A model generated the notes under the pieces. That model was not told the DNA's origin and made no database searches. It worked only from the letters and a program-made list of their open reading frames with translations. DNA of 64,000 bases, taken from the NCBI GenBank assembly GCA_016720705.1, contig JADKKB010000002.1:83872-147871 (forward strand), written 5' to 3'. Every line of letters starts with the position of its first letter. Position 1 is the first letter of the stretch. Shown here in pieces: positions 45,104 to 54,403 of this stretch. The stretch is from Chloracidobacterium sp. Lineage in GTDB: Bacteria; Acidobacteriota; Blastocatellia; Pyrinomonadales; Pyrinomonadaceae. The translations under genes and the position numbers were made by a program.

Positions 45104-46153
45104 TCATGCTGCGGCTACGTATGACGCAATGACCTTATCCGACGTATCTACGAACCGCTCCTGGTTCTTTTTCAAAATCCTAGAGATCGTCGAATGAGTA
45201 GTGTTGATTGACCTAGCCGCGCGTCTCAGATTCCCGTTTGATTGTTTTAAGGCGTGTTCAATAAAAGTAGCGGCGGCCTTCACATAGACGCTATCCAGAT
45301 CATCGGTTTCCGGGTCAAGGATAACCGTTAAAAAGCTTTCGTTTTCGTCCAAAATTGGCATCTCAACGTGCTGACATCTGTCTCTATCACGCACCAGACG
45401 ATTAACGCACTGATGCGTAATCTCTACCTCATCGATCGATTCCACGGCCAGGCGCGTGGCAAAGTTGCGAAGTTCACGGTAGTTGCCCTTCCATTCCAGT
45501 TCCTGGATCGCCGCGAGTGCATCCTTCTCGAACTTGAAAGGCAATTCTATACCGATTGTCGCTCTCTCTTTTTCTAATTGATCGAAGAATGTCTCTAATA
45601 TCCTTTCCTTCTGAAAACGAAGAGGTAATGTTTCAAGCTGAAGGATATTCAACCGATCGAAAAGATCGGCTCTGAATGAGCCACTATTCACCATCGATAG
45701 AAGGTCTCTAGAAGTCGCGGCTATGATCCGCACATCTATTTCGCGATCCCGCGTCCCGCCGACCCGGCGAATACGCCGTTCTTCTACCGCCTTCAGAAAC
45801 TTTGCCTGAAGGCTCAGCGACAGCTCACCTATCTCATCAAGAAAAAGAGTACCGCCGCCCGCAGCCTCAAAAAGCCCGGCCTTCGGAGCGATCGCTCCGG
45901 TGAATGCTCCTTTTTCGTACCCGAACAGTTCTGATTCAAGAAGTTCTGAAGAAAAACTTGCGCAATTTACTCCTACGAACTCCCGTTCCGACCGAAGACT
46001 ATGATCATGGATCTGTCGGGCGATCGTCGTCTTACCGGTCCCTCTCTCACCCGTGATGAGAATGTAGTGCGGAACCCGCGCGTAGAGGGCTATTTTATCC
46101 TCAAAGATCGACGACGCAGTGTCGGTATTCGCGTTAGCAAATTGATTGTTCAT
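45104..46153 (-). CDS. Sigma-54-dependent transcription activator without receiver domain
   Basis: 349 residues from ATG 46153, chosen because GGGGAGG lies eight bases upstream and it trims a non-native N-terminus. The AAA+ domain begins almost at once: Walker A GERGTGKT (35-42), the sigma-54 contact loop GAFTGA (82-87), Walker B LFLDE (103-107), and FRADLFDRLNIL. The C-terminus has a Fis-type helix-turn-helix (LKQSNGNLRRAARSINTTHSTISRILKKN, about 303-331). There is no input domain, so it is likely controlled by its own level or by a partner. Its natural target would be the adjacent PRTRC operon. Confidence 0.88.
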   Translation of the reverse strand: MNNQFANANTDTASSIFEDKIALYARVPHYILITGERGTGKTTIARQIHDHSLRSEREFVGVNCASFSSELLESELFGYEKGAFTGAIAPKAGLFEAAGGGTLFLDEIGELSLSLQAKFLKAVEERRIRRVGGTRDREIDVRIIAATSRDLLSMVNSGSFRADLFDRLNILQLETLPLRFQKERILETFFDQLEKERATIGIELPFKFEKDALAAIQELEWKGNYRELRNFATRLAVESIDEVEITHQCVNRLVRDRDRCQHVEMPILDENESFLTVILDPETDDLDSVYVKAAATFIEHALKQSNGNLRRAARSINTTHSTISRILKKNQERFVDTSDKVIASYVAAA

Positions 46154-46416
46154 TAGCCAAATCCTCCCCGTAAAACTTCGACCGGTTCTTATCAATGTGG
46201 AAACTAGACAGACGCTTCGGTGTTCCCGGCGTAAGGGACGCCAAGGAAGCCGATTCTAGTTCCGATATTCAACCTACATCAATAAAAACCCTTGTTAGCC
46301 GGAGAAGTTACTTGTGAACAAATATTTTTTTCGATTTATATAAGGAATGCCTTTGAGCGTTCTAATTTCAGCCATCTCTTAATGGCCGATCCACTGCACT
46401 ATATACCTGCGAGTGC

Positions 46417-49400
46417 TCAAGTTAATTCTTGAACAGCTCCCAAAAAGTGAACGGCGCCCGGATCAGGTTCGATTATCCATTCAGGAAGTTCGACCGGTTC
46501 TTCTTTCTCGAAGGCGTTAGAGTCGCCCTGCATTTCTGGAAGAAAGCTGATGTCGGTCGATTCCGGCGGGTACAGAGCCAGTACCCGCTCAAGAGCCAGC
46601 CACGGAGACTCTTGCGGGAGAAAGAATCTCTGTCGGCCGTGCTGCACAATGTTGACGAGTCCCATTTCGCGTAACTCTCTGATCTGCTCGAAGGTTGCTG
46701 GACATACCTCCGTAAGTAGCTGTCCCTGGAAACGTGTCGCTCTAATGGTCGCGTCCCCATTCAGATTGACGCTGTTCTTCTCGAAGTCAACGACGCGAAG
46801 CACTTCATTCGCAGTTGTCGGTAAGCTCGCACGAAGCCCGAAGTGTTGCCGAATGTCCTTGAGCCATTCTTCCGAGATCTTTACGCCGACAAGCCGGGTC
46901 CCGTCATCTGTGGTCGTCCGAACAATGTTCAGTGCGTCGTGACTGAGCGTCTTCAGATATTTCCATATTGGAAGCAATGCACCGCTCAGAATATGTACAG
47001 TTCTGTTCTCGAATGCGGGAATCTTGTTCTCCTCATTGACCCACCAGCCTTCAGCCTTTGTCTTCGGGACTATCCGATAGCGCTGATTTAGCTCGCTCTC
47101 GCGTAGATAGGCTACATTGCGACCAGCAGGTTTGGTTATCGAGAACATCTGATAGCGTTCTCCTGTCTCTGGATCCGTGTGCGATAGGGTTCTTCGAACC
47201 GCAACGAACGATCCGTCTCGACGGTCCTGAAAGAACTGATGTATTCCGCTTGCAGCCATATCCCGATACTTCGCTGGAGTGGTTGCGACTTTAAGCTCGA
47301 GTTTGTAGTAGACAGTCTTCGCTCCGGTCATTGGATCGGAATTAAGAATTTGCGGCGATCCTGAGATCGCGACCGAAATCGCCTTTAGGTCTTCCATCCC
47401 GTCATCGAGTTTGCCTTTCTGTTTGAGGTACTCGATGGTTTCCAGGAATGTACAATAGAAGTAGTCGAAGAGTGCATTCTGTCGGTCCACCTCTAACGAA
47501 AGAAGCCTATTCAGGAAACGCGGGATATTTGTCTTCTCGCTGTCAGGAACTTCTTCACTTCCGTCTATTGTTTTCACGAGCCCCATGTCTCGCAGAGCTT
47601 TTTGAGGATCGTCCAGTCCTTCGATCTCACGGCCCCGCATAATGCCAGTCAGCACGACGCTGAGAGCCGAACGTCCTTCTCTGGATTCGAGATTATATTT
47701 ATCGAGGTTGCCGGCCTTCTCCGCTCGCCGGTCGCCCTTTGTAAGTGCTCCCATGTTTCCAAGGCGCCTGGCGATGGTTGAAGAGAATCGCTTTTCGCCG
47801 CCGAGTTCCGTGAAGACAAGCAGATAGACTGGCGGTGCAACTTGACCGGTTCGATGTGTGCGCCCGAAGTCCTGGATCTGTTTATCGGCCGACCATTTTA
47901 GTTCTGCAGCAATGTGAAGACGTCTCTGCTGGTTTCCGACAGTTCGGCCCGCATGAAGGCTGTCACCGGTCGATGCCACCTCGGACATAATGGCAATCCT
48001 TTTGTCGCCTTTCTGAAAGGCATTCTTTTCGTGAAGGTTGATAAGCTTCGAAGGGACCCCGGCAAGTTGGCGCGGCCGATACTCCAGAGTGCCGTTTGCC
48101 GTCCTAATCAGGCGTTTCTTCCGGCCCGTCATCTCCGCTATATTCTCAACCCCGAAATAGTTCACGAGTTGATCAAGCGGATGTTCAGGCACTTCAAGGA
48201 TAGATAACTTATCAAGCAGTTCTGCCCTAAGTTGCATAGCGGCCCGACTTGCCACCTGATCGCCGTTGGCATCGACGATAGGAACATATTCGATGGTCCC
48301 ACTATATGGATTTGTTCGTTCCTGAAAACACGCTGTCGGAAAGCAATTCGCAACCAGGCGAGTAAGAGTCTCTCTTGGGCTAAAATCCAGACTGTCAATA
48401 GCCTCATCCTGATCCGCTGCACGCTCTATCTGCTTCTTTGTCTGGCTTTCGCCGGTGCCTGTTATCGAGACAACAATAGATTCTTTTCTGCCGAGGGCAT
48501 CTTCGATTTCACGAATCAGAGTCGGCACCTTAAATGCAGTTATCAGATTGCGAAAGCATCTCTGATGCTCCGCCCAGAACTGATTGAGGGCACTGCTTTT
48601 GGTGGCTTTTCCGGAATTTGTAAGTTCCAAGGCCCGATGAATATTCCGAAAGACTTCCTGCCAGCCCTGGGCCATGTTGTCGTACATCCTCCGCTGAGCA
48701 GGTGTCAGCATGTGAATTACCTCGCGAAACTCGACCGATAGGCCTGACTCGGGGTCGGTTCCCATACTTAGGTTGCCGCATAGGTATCGTCCCATCGCCT
48801 TAAGGTCGCGGCACACCATCTCCAGAGCACCAACACCGCCTGATTCGATCTCTTCGGCGAACTGCTCGAAGCCTAACGGAAAATTGGTTCCCGCTCCCCA
48901 CAATCCGAGCCGTGACATGTAAGCGAGATGTCGCACCCCGCCTGCCGAAGTGGCGGAAGAATAAACAACTCTGACATCCGGGAATTTTTCCGGGTTCTGG
49001 ATCTCAAGTACAGCGGCTCCAGTCTGCGTCGATTTGCCGCGGTCGTCGGCAAATGCGTACTTTGCCTTGTGCCCTTCATCGAAGACTACGATGCCGTTTG
49101 ATCCGAGCCAGCGTGTTATCTGATCGATCCTCTTGTTTCCCTTTTTCGATTTGGCTATCAGCGACCGGTATGTACAAAATACGATTCCGTCTTCAATGTC
49201 GATCTCTTGATCGGTTGGGAAATCATTGATCAGCTTGATCGGTGGCGTAAGTCCAAGCCTTTTGAACTCGTCTGAAACTGCTTCGATCAGATCGGTCTTG
49301 ACCGAAAACCATACGGACCGCCTTCGCCCCTGAAACCAGTTATCAAGAATTACTCCCGCGAGTGTCGCCGTCTTACCCGTTCCAGTCCCGTCACCGATAC

Positions 49401-49731
49401 TTATGCCGGCTCGCGCACCATCGGGCAGACGCTGTTCGTGTGACTGACCCGCGTAGATAATCCGTTCTATCTGCATCGCCGAAAGTTTTCCTGTCTGAGA
49501 CAGATATTTCGGCAGGCGTGGACGATATTTTATTGCCGGCGGTTCGACGTTGGCGAGTCCCGGCGGTTCTACGATCACTCCCGGGTGAGGTGAACCACCG
49601 AGAACATATCGTGGGGAATATATCTGAATGTCTGGCTCGCTCGTTGGAATATCCCCGGTCGAAGTTGATTCACCCGAGGTAATAATCGGCACAGTAAGTC
49701 CTTCCGAACTATGTTCTTGGATCGAGTACAT
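46417..49731 (-). CDS. Strawberry-notch family helicase/ATPase
   Basis: 1,104 residues. The Sno AAA domain has Walker A GDGTGTGKTATLAG (about 113-126), motif Ia region VWFSVKTDLIEAV, a DEGH box (IVVFDEGHKAK near 218), and SSATSAGG as motif III. The second half holds MSEVASTGDSLHAGR and the motif VI-like IQDFGRTHRTGQ. Sno proteins occur on plasmids and integrative elements, often fused to or next to a DNA methylase; their function is unclear, probably DNA remodelling. The methylase gene lies 13 bases upstream. 46154-46416 holds only a short hairpin (GGCGT/ACGCC at 46228-46242). Confidence 0.88.
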   Translation of the reverse strand: MYSIQEHSSEGLTVPIITSGESTSTGDIPTSEPDIQIYSPRYVLGGSPHPGVIVEPPGLANVEPPAIKYRPRLPKYLSQTGKLSAMQIERIIYAGQSHEQRLPDGARAGISIGDGTGTGKTATLAGVILDNWFQGRRRSVWFSVKTDLIEAVSDEFKRLGLTPPIKLINDFPTDQEIDIEDGIVFCTYRSLIAKSKKGNKRIDQITRWLGSNGIVVFDEGHKAKYAFADDRGKSTQTGAAVLEIQNPEKFPDVRVVYSSATSAGGVRHLAYMSRLGLWGAGTNFPLGFEQFAEEIESGGVGALEMVCRDLKAMGRYLCGNLSMGTDPESGLSVEFREVIHMLTPAQRRMYDNMAQGWQEVFRNIHRALELTNSGKATKSSALNQFWAEHQRCFRNLITAFKVPTLIREIEDALGRKESIVVSITGTGESQTKKQIERAADQDEAIDSLDFSPRETLTRLVANCFPTACFQERTNPYSGTIEYVPIVDANGDQVASRAAMQLRAELLDKLSILEVPEHPLDQLVNYFGVENIAEMTGRKKRLIRTANGTLEYRPRQLAGVPSKLINLHEKNAFQKGDKRIAIMSEVASTGDSLHAGRTVGNQQRRLHIAAELKWSADKQIQDFGRTHRTGQVAPPVYLLVFTELGGEKRFSSTIARRLGNMGALTKGDRRAEKAGNLDKYNLESREGRSALSVVLTGIMRGREIEGLDDPQKALRDMGLVKTIDGSEEVPDSEKTNIPRFLNRLLSLEVDRQNALFDYFYCTFLETIEYLKQKGKLDDGMEDLKAISVAISGSPQILNSDPMTGAKTVYYKLELKVATTPAKYRDMAASGIHQFFQDRRDGSFVAVRRTLSHTDPETGERYQMFSITKPAGRNVAYLRESELNQRYRIVPKTKAEGWWVNEENKIPAFENRTVHILSGALLPIWKYLKTLSHDALNIVRTTTDDGTRLVGVKISEEWLKDIRQHFGLRASLPTTANEVLRVVDFEKNSVNLNGDATIRATRFQGQLLTEVCPATFEQIRELREMGLVNIVQHGRQRFFLPQESPWLALERVLALYPPESTDISFLPEMQGDSNAFEKEEPVELPEWIIEPDPGAVHFLGAVQELT

Positions 49732-49744
49732 TAATTTTTTTGGA

Positions 49745-50716
49745 TCAGAAACGGAGATTCAACTCGAGTGATTGTTCGAAAGCATGCTCGACCGACCGAG
49801 CCACAATATGAGGAACACTCTGGATTTCAGCGGATGAACAATTCTGAGATGAACCGGGTTTCGTTCCGATGATGAGCGTCGTCTTTACGCTTGTGCCGTT
49901 AGAGTAGAATTCACGGCCGGGCAATTCGATCGCCGCTTTCAATTCGATCTCGGGTTGTAGATTGCTCCAAAAACGGCTGCCATAGCGTGACGTTGGCGAC
50001 CCGCTCTCGCCAAGAATAACTGCGAACCGTCCGCCCTTCCTCAGCCTTCGCAAGGCTGCGTCGATATGGCGAAAACCGTATTGCACACTGTTTCTGTGTA
50101 CTCGTCCTGAGCTTGAGGAGAACGGTGGATTGGCAAGGACCACATCGGGAATCAGATTTGCGGGTAACAGATCATCAATGAACTCCCCGTCAAACCCATA
50201 TGTGTTAAATCCCAAAGTTTGTAACAATGCCCTTCGTCTCGGGTCGATCTCGTTAGCTATCACGCTCGCTCCGGCCGCCTCGACCCAGACGGCGAGACTG
50301 CCGGTCCCGCAGGACGGTTCCAGAACCGTCTCGCCGTGCCGGATATTTAGAAGATATGCTGCGAGAAAAGCGATCGCGGCTGGCGTCGAAAACTGTTGGA
50401 AAATTATCTGTGTTTCACTTCGCCATGTTTGGGTTGGAAGCCGCTCCTGCAAAGGTCTCAGGACCTTTGAAACGGCCTCAGCAGGATTCGGTCTTGTCAT
50501 CAGTTCACTTCCATACTTCGTGTGAATGAGTGAGTTCAGAGCAGTCTCAGCGATCTCATGGAAGATGTGCGAATCGACTGAAGATACAGAAATGCCAGAC
50601 TTATTGCAAAGTTCAATGAGTTCTCTGTTTGAAATGCGAGTCCCACTCTCTACGATTTTGGCGACACGCTCGATGAGGCCTGTTAGTGAGTCTGTAGAAA
50701 CTGTTGGCTCGCCCAT
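49745..50716 (-). CDS. N6/N4 DNA methyltransferase paired with the Sno helicase
   Basis: 323 residues. An N-terminal helical domain (1-105) precedes the methylase: QFSTPAAIAFLAAYLL, SAM loop LEPSCGTGSLA, NEIDPRR acidic strand, and the catalytic ANPPF (DPPY-type motif IV for N6-adenine or N4-cytosine). No nuclease or specificity domain is fused. It lies between the toprim protein and the helicase, suggesting one functional unit on the element, for example epigenetic marking or anti-restriction. Confidence 0.85.
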   Translation of the reverse strand: MGEPTVSTDSLTGLIERVAKIVESGTRISNRELIELCNKSGISVSSVDSHIFHEIAETALNSLIHTKYGSELMTRPNPAEAVSKVLRPLQERLPTQTWRSETQIIFQQFSTPAAIAFLAAYLLNIRHGETVLEPSCGTGSLAVWVEAAGASVIANEIDPRRRALLQTLGFNTYGFDGEFIDDLLPANLIPDVVLANPPFSSSSGRVHRNSVQYGFRHIDAALRRLRKGGRFAVILGESGSPTSRYGSRFWSNLQPEIELKAAIELPGREFYSNGTSVKTTLIIGTKPGSSQNCSSAEIQSVPHIVARSVEHAFEQSLELNLRF

Positions 50717-50735
50717 GATGCGACCTGTCAGCCGC

Positions 50736-51866
50736 TTATTTTGTTAGAGAGATTCCGGCGAGTTGGTGGCTAGCCTCGTGGAAACATTCGGGCGTCAGCA
50801 ATCTAAGCCAATCGGACATGTCCAGATATTTGAGGGAGGCTCCCGCGATCAGGGCGTCGTCGATACCTTTGAAACGTCTATCCCAAGCGAGAATTTTTGT
50901 AGGTTTGCCGCAGGACAAGAACCGCTGTGCCCGAATCCGTAGAGCTAGTAACGATGCCATTGCTCTTGCCACATGTGGATTCGTGAAGCTATCTACATCG
51001 AAAGCAATCTCCAGGATCCTTCGCCGTGCCACATTTACAATTTCGCGATGCGACGTTGAAACTCCGCCATTGGCGACGACATATCGATCCGGCATGAAGT
51101 GCTGGGCCGTCGCGGCTTTCAGGACACCTTCGGTAACAAGTACCGTCTCAATCGTCTTTGCACTGAAACCTACTGAGCCTTCGTGATGAAGTGGTGAGCC
51201 AGAACTACATCCTTGACTCCTTCCGATCGACGACAGCCATTGATACTTTCCGGACGTACTCTTAGTCTTTCCCATAATTTTGAGCTGGCAAGCCTGAATT
51301 AAACCATTCGAATCCAAGAATGGAATCAGAAGAAGATCAGTGTCATAGTCGAAGTCACTACCTAATCGCGTTCTGCGCTTCGATCCCCGCCAAAATCCTG
51401 GAACGCCTTCAAAAAACGGAATAGTTCCTTTTTCTTTTACGAGTAACTCAATGAGCGATAGAACTAGACGATGTCTTTCAGTAGCTAATTTGGGAAGTAT
51501 TCCAAAGCGTCCGCAGTCCTGCCCTTTTCTAACCAGCCATTCGTTTCCGTAAATTAGCTCGCTATTCGCCGGTAATGGCGAAAGCTTGATGAGTCTCTGA
51601 TAGATCCAATTCCTGATCTCGATGGGGGCTAAAGAGGTTGATTTTGCTCGCTTAAATATCCTCTTTGGCTGATTGTAAACGCCACGGGATGGGATTCGAC
51701 GATCGTAATAAAAGATCCCCCAACCTTTGATGCTGAGTCTATCGGCGTTTGTCGCGGAACGGGCACAGAATGCAATGTTGTAGTCTTTAGTCGTACTGCA
51801 CCAGTCCGGTTTTCCGCAGATGCGGCACGGAGACTTTCTCGATACTCGCTGGTATCCGGTTATCAT
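50736..51866 (-). CDS. Zinc-finger toprim (DUF3854-like) primase-type protein
   Basis: 376 residues. N-terminal zinc finger CRICGKPDWC with a later FCAR cysteine, then a central region with FWRGSKRRTRLG and LLIPFLDSNGLIQACQLKIMG. The toprim part shows VLVTEGVLKAATA (glutamate) near 240 and IAFDVDS (D-x-D) near 290. Such proteins are found on plasmids and integrative elements as accessory primases or replication factors. It is the first gene of the long minus-strand block. Confidence 0.75.
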   Translation of the reverse strand: MITGYQRVSRKSPCRICGKPDWCSTTKDYNIAFCARSATNADRLSIKGWGIFYYDRRIPSRGVYNQPKRIFKRAKSTSLAPIEIRNWIYQRLIKLSPLPANSELIYGNEWLVRKGQDCGRFGILPKLATERHRLVLSLIELLVKEKGTIPFFEGVPGFWRGSKRRTRLGSDFDYDTDLLLIPFLDSNGLIQACQLKIMGKTKSTSGKYQWLSSIGRSQGCSSGSPLHHEGSVGFSAKTIETVLVTEGVLKAATAQHFMPDRYVVANGGVSTSHREIVNVARRRILEIAFDVDSFTNPHVARAMASLLALRIRAQRFLSCGKPTKILAWDRRFKGIDDALIAGASLKYLDMSDWLRLLTPECFHEASHQLAGISLTK

Positions 51867-51988
51867 TTTGATTCGCTTCTTTTCTACCGCTTTTTTTCTA
51901 GCGACAACTTATTCGATGCCAAGTATGTGCATAACTAACTTTGGCTCATTTCGGCGGCAGACATATGGTGTATCGCGACATTTTCTAT

Positions 51989-52000
51989 TGACAAATGTCA
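51989..52000 (+). promoter_or_regulatory. TGACA-AA-TGTCA palindrome overlapping a TTGACA box
   Basis: An inverted repeat with a two-base centre (51989-52000) overlaps TTGACA at 51988-51993, some 24 bases before the AbiEi-like start. AbiEi antitoxins repress their own promoter at inverted repeats, so it is a reasonable operator candidate. No good -10 box is visible. Confidence 0.4.
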
Positions 52001-52023
52001 CTTTTCACCGCATGCTTCTAATG

Positions 52024-52596
52024 ATGGATAAGCGACAGCAGCCACAAATCAAAAAACTTGGGGTCTTTACACTGGCTCAAGGTAAGTCCGTGGGAATTAG
52101 TCAGCAAGACCTATCCCGGCTTGTCGCTGCAAAGGACCTCGTTCGTATCGGTCGTGGAATCTACCTCCATCCCAACGCCTCGCTGGATAAAGATGTCGGA
52201 TTCCAAATCGCGTATTCAAAGTTTGGGCCAGGTTCAGCAATTGGGGGCCTTTCAGCTCTATATCACTACAATCTTGCTGAACAAGTGCCTGGAGAAATAT
52301 GGGTAATGGTTCCTCCGGAGAAAAGAACCCGAGAAACCGGTTATAAACTGATTCGAACAAAAACGAGCCTCGACAAACAGATCATAGATGAAAAGGGATA
52401 TCGAATCGTAACCGTAGAAAGGGCGGTTCTGGAGGCTCTAAAATTCAGCACAAAGATTGGCGAGCGAACGGCCGTCAAGGCTGCCAGAGAAGCTCTTGCA
52501 ACAAGAAAAACTACGGAAGCAAAGCTTGCAAAAGCAGCAAAAGAGCTTGAGCTTGAATCGGTACTCGCCAAATATCTGGAGGTCATCGTGCCATGA
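52024..52596 (+). CDS. AbiEi-type (type IV) antitoxin/repressor, without toxin partner
   Basis: 190 residues from ATG 52024; the 51820 start and most of its reading frame lie in the divergent toprim gene and promoter. The N-terminal winged helix is GVFTLAQGKSVGISQQDLSRLVAAKDLVRIGRGIYLHP, followed by the AbiEi pattern GGLSALYHYNLAEQVPGEIWVMVP and a helical end. AbiEi counters the AbiEii nucleotidyltransferase toxin. The downstream gene that should encode AbiEii is absent and replaced by a short transposase-like relic, so this is an orphan. Confidence 0.75.
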   Translation: MDKRQQPQIKKLGVFTLAQGKSVGISQQDLSRLVAAKDLVRIGRGIYLHPNASLDKDVGFQIAYSKFGPGSAIGGLSALYHYNLAEQVPGEIWVMVPPEKRTRETGYKLIRTKTSLDKQIIDEKGYRIVTVERAVLEALKFSTKIGERTAVKAAREALATRKTTEAKLAKAAKELELESVLAKYLEVIVP

Positions 52597-52742
52597 CCAC
52601 GAGAGGCCGCCCGAAAGCAAAAGTTGCAGCGGCCCGTAAGCTTCTCATTAACTGTTATGTCATGCTTCGTGACAATATCAGCTACGAGGAGTTCGTTACG
52701 CGTTGGGCGAAGTTGGTTTGTACGAGGGGTCAGGAGAGGTGA
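52593..52742 (+). CDS. 49-residue relic resembling an IS110-type transposase end
   Basis: Starts by ATGA overlap with the AbiEi stop. RPKAKVAAARKLLINCYVMLRDNISYEEF resembles the basic C-terminus of IS110-family transposases (KVAVARKL-type). No rest of the transposase is present. 52743-53041 shows no further gene. Confidence 0.4.
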   Translation: MTTRGRPKAKVAAARKLLINCYVMLRDNISYEEFVTRWAKLVCTRGQER

Positions 52743-53041
52743 CGGGGAAACCCGCTCAGTCTCTGAAAGTCTGATGGTACGGCCAGCCATCTCGATATAG
52801 TTCGAGATGAGCCGATCAGGTTTCATGTAGCCAGCCGCTCGATCGAAGCTGTGCACGAATAGATGATGGCATTCGCTAATTACAGCGGTGCGTATCTGAA
52901 AGAATCTAACTAATAATGGAGGCGCCGGTTGTTCTCTTTTGTCACCCAATCAAACGCACCAACCGCATCCAAAAGATGCCACAATACCCGTGCGCTTGAC
53001 TTCAAGCGTTACTTCATAGATGACCCCGATCGCTTCCGGCT

Positions 53042-53404
53042 ATGAAAAGGGATGTGCCAGTGAGCGGTTTCGGAAAAAGATTGGCGGAACTGAGAAAAAA
53101 GAGAAGCCTCACGCAGCAGCAGCTGTGCGATCTTGTGGGCGTTCACGTAACGATGCTAAGCAGCTACGAAAGCAGCCGTTCGCAGCCGACACTCGATGTG
53201 ATTAGGCGGATGGCACTGGCTTTAGACGTAACGGCTGACGAACTCGTTTTCGACAAAGCCGAACGCCAGCCGCAGATGCTCGACAAGGAGCTGTTGAAGA
53301 ACTGGGAAAAGATTGACGGCTTGCCGGACGACGACAAACTCGCCGTCAAAAAGATCGTCGCCGCACTCTTGGTCAAACATTCGGTCGAACTTGCCGTCCG
53401 GTGA
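53042..53404 (+). CDS. XRE-family transcriptional regulator
   Basis: 120 residues. The helix-turn-helix GKRLAELRKKRSLTQQQLCDLVGVHVTMLSSYESSRSQPTLDVIRRMA is at about 10-57 and is intact, with a short helical tail (DKELLKNWEKIDGLPDDDKLAVKKIVAALL). Such single-domain repressors often control toxin genes or element mobility. It converges on the propeller lipoprotein gene with three bases between. Confidence 0.82.
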   Translation: MKRDVPVSGFGKRLAELRKKRSLTQQQLCDLVGVHVTMLSSYESSRSQPTLDVIRRMALALDVTADELVFDKAERQPQMLDKELLKNWEKIDGLPDDDKLAVKKIVAALLVKHSVELAVR

Positions 53405-53407
53405 GAA

Positions 53408-54403
53408 TTAGTTTTGATATTTCAATACTGTGGCTTTGTCGCCACTGATCCAAACATTATTTGAATCCAAGCTGTAGATATTTAATAAGTCCGCCGTTGT
53501 TGGACTCAACGACTTGTGCCATGACTCACCATTATCGGTCGTATAATAGATACTTCCTTCAGAGCCAATTAGCCACCCTTTCCCATCTTTGAGAAACAAA
53601 TCGTTTAAGTTCTTAGCTGATTCAGGTGTTTTGTTTTGCCACGTATTCCCTGAATCTTGGCTCCTCAACAAAATACCATCGCCAGATTCGTTTTTGCCGG
53701 TAATCCACACATCTGATCCGAATGACCTGACGTTTGATGGTGAATAACCTTGATCCAATTTTATTTTTATCCAGTTTCCGTCATGAAAATGAAAGATCGA
53801 ACCTTTGCGACCAATAGCCCAGACATCGCCCGAATCATTGCAAGAGATACGATCTGAGTTCTCCTGATTTGTGGAAAATAGATTAAGCAAATGTAAGTCT
53901 TTTTCACCCATCTCAACGTGGAGGATACCGGTTTCTCCAAGCATCCAAGCCCTGCCGTTAGGGTCGAAGCAAATATCCCAAAGCACTTGAACCTTTCCAC
54001 TTAATTGTTCAGTGCTTTTATTGTCAAATGCAATCCGTGACCAACTTTTTCCGCCGTCTGAGGTTTTCATGACCAACGGCCTTGTCAAGTCTTCGGTGCC
54101 AACCACCCATCCTTCTTGCTCGCTTGTAAAACCTCCTGCTGCAACTGCCGTGTTCTCTTCGTAAAAGACCGTCTTCCAAGTTTTTCCCGAGTCACTTGTA
54201 TTCTCAATCGCCACAGACAGAGATATCCCATTCTTCTGATCGAAAAACTTTATTGGCCTCAAAGATGTTGAGTCGGTGATATATGATGAGCTGAGAAGTT
54301 CCCACTTTCCCGTACCGACGCGATTCTGGCCAGCGTTTCCACTTGAACTGCATCCGACAAATACAAGCATGATTACGAAAGTCGTAAAATTAGTCTTTAA
54401 CAT
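53408..54403 (-). CDS. Asp-box propeller lipoprotein next to RHS tip 1
   Basis: 331 residues with a lipobox (VFVGC, cysteine about 18). Four Asp-box repeats are visible (SDSGKTW, SDGGKSW, SQDSGNTW, TTDNGESW), the mark of YCF48/BNR-type beta-propellers. It begins directly after the RHS gene stop on the same strand. A cell-envelope partner or immunity protein to the adjacent RHS tip is plausible from position only. Confidence 0.7.
   Translation of the reverse strand: MLKTNFTTFVIMLVFVGCSSSGNAGQNRVGTGKWELLSSSYITDSTSLRPIKFFDQKNGISLSVAIENTSDSGKTWKTVFYEENTAVAAGGFTSEQEGWVVGTEDLTRPLVMKTSDGGKSWSRIAFDNKSTEQLSGKVQVLWDICFDPNGRAWMLGETGILHVEMGEKDLHLLNLFSTNQENSDRISCNDSGDVWAIGRKGSIFHFHDGNWIKIKLDQGYSPSNVRSFGSDVWITGKNESGDGILLRSQDSGNTWQNKTPESAKNLNDLFLKDGKGWLIGSEGSIYYTTDNGESWHKSLSPTTADLLNIYSLDSNNVWISGDKATVLKYQN

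Noticed and set aside
52341..52949. 202-residue minus-strand frame opposite AbiEi
   Set aside because: Its second half is the exact antisense of the AbiEi coding region; the remainder alone is not convincing.
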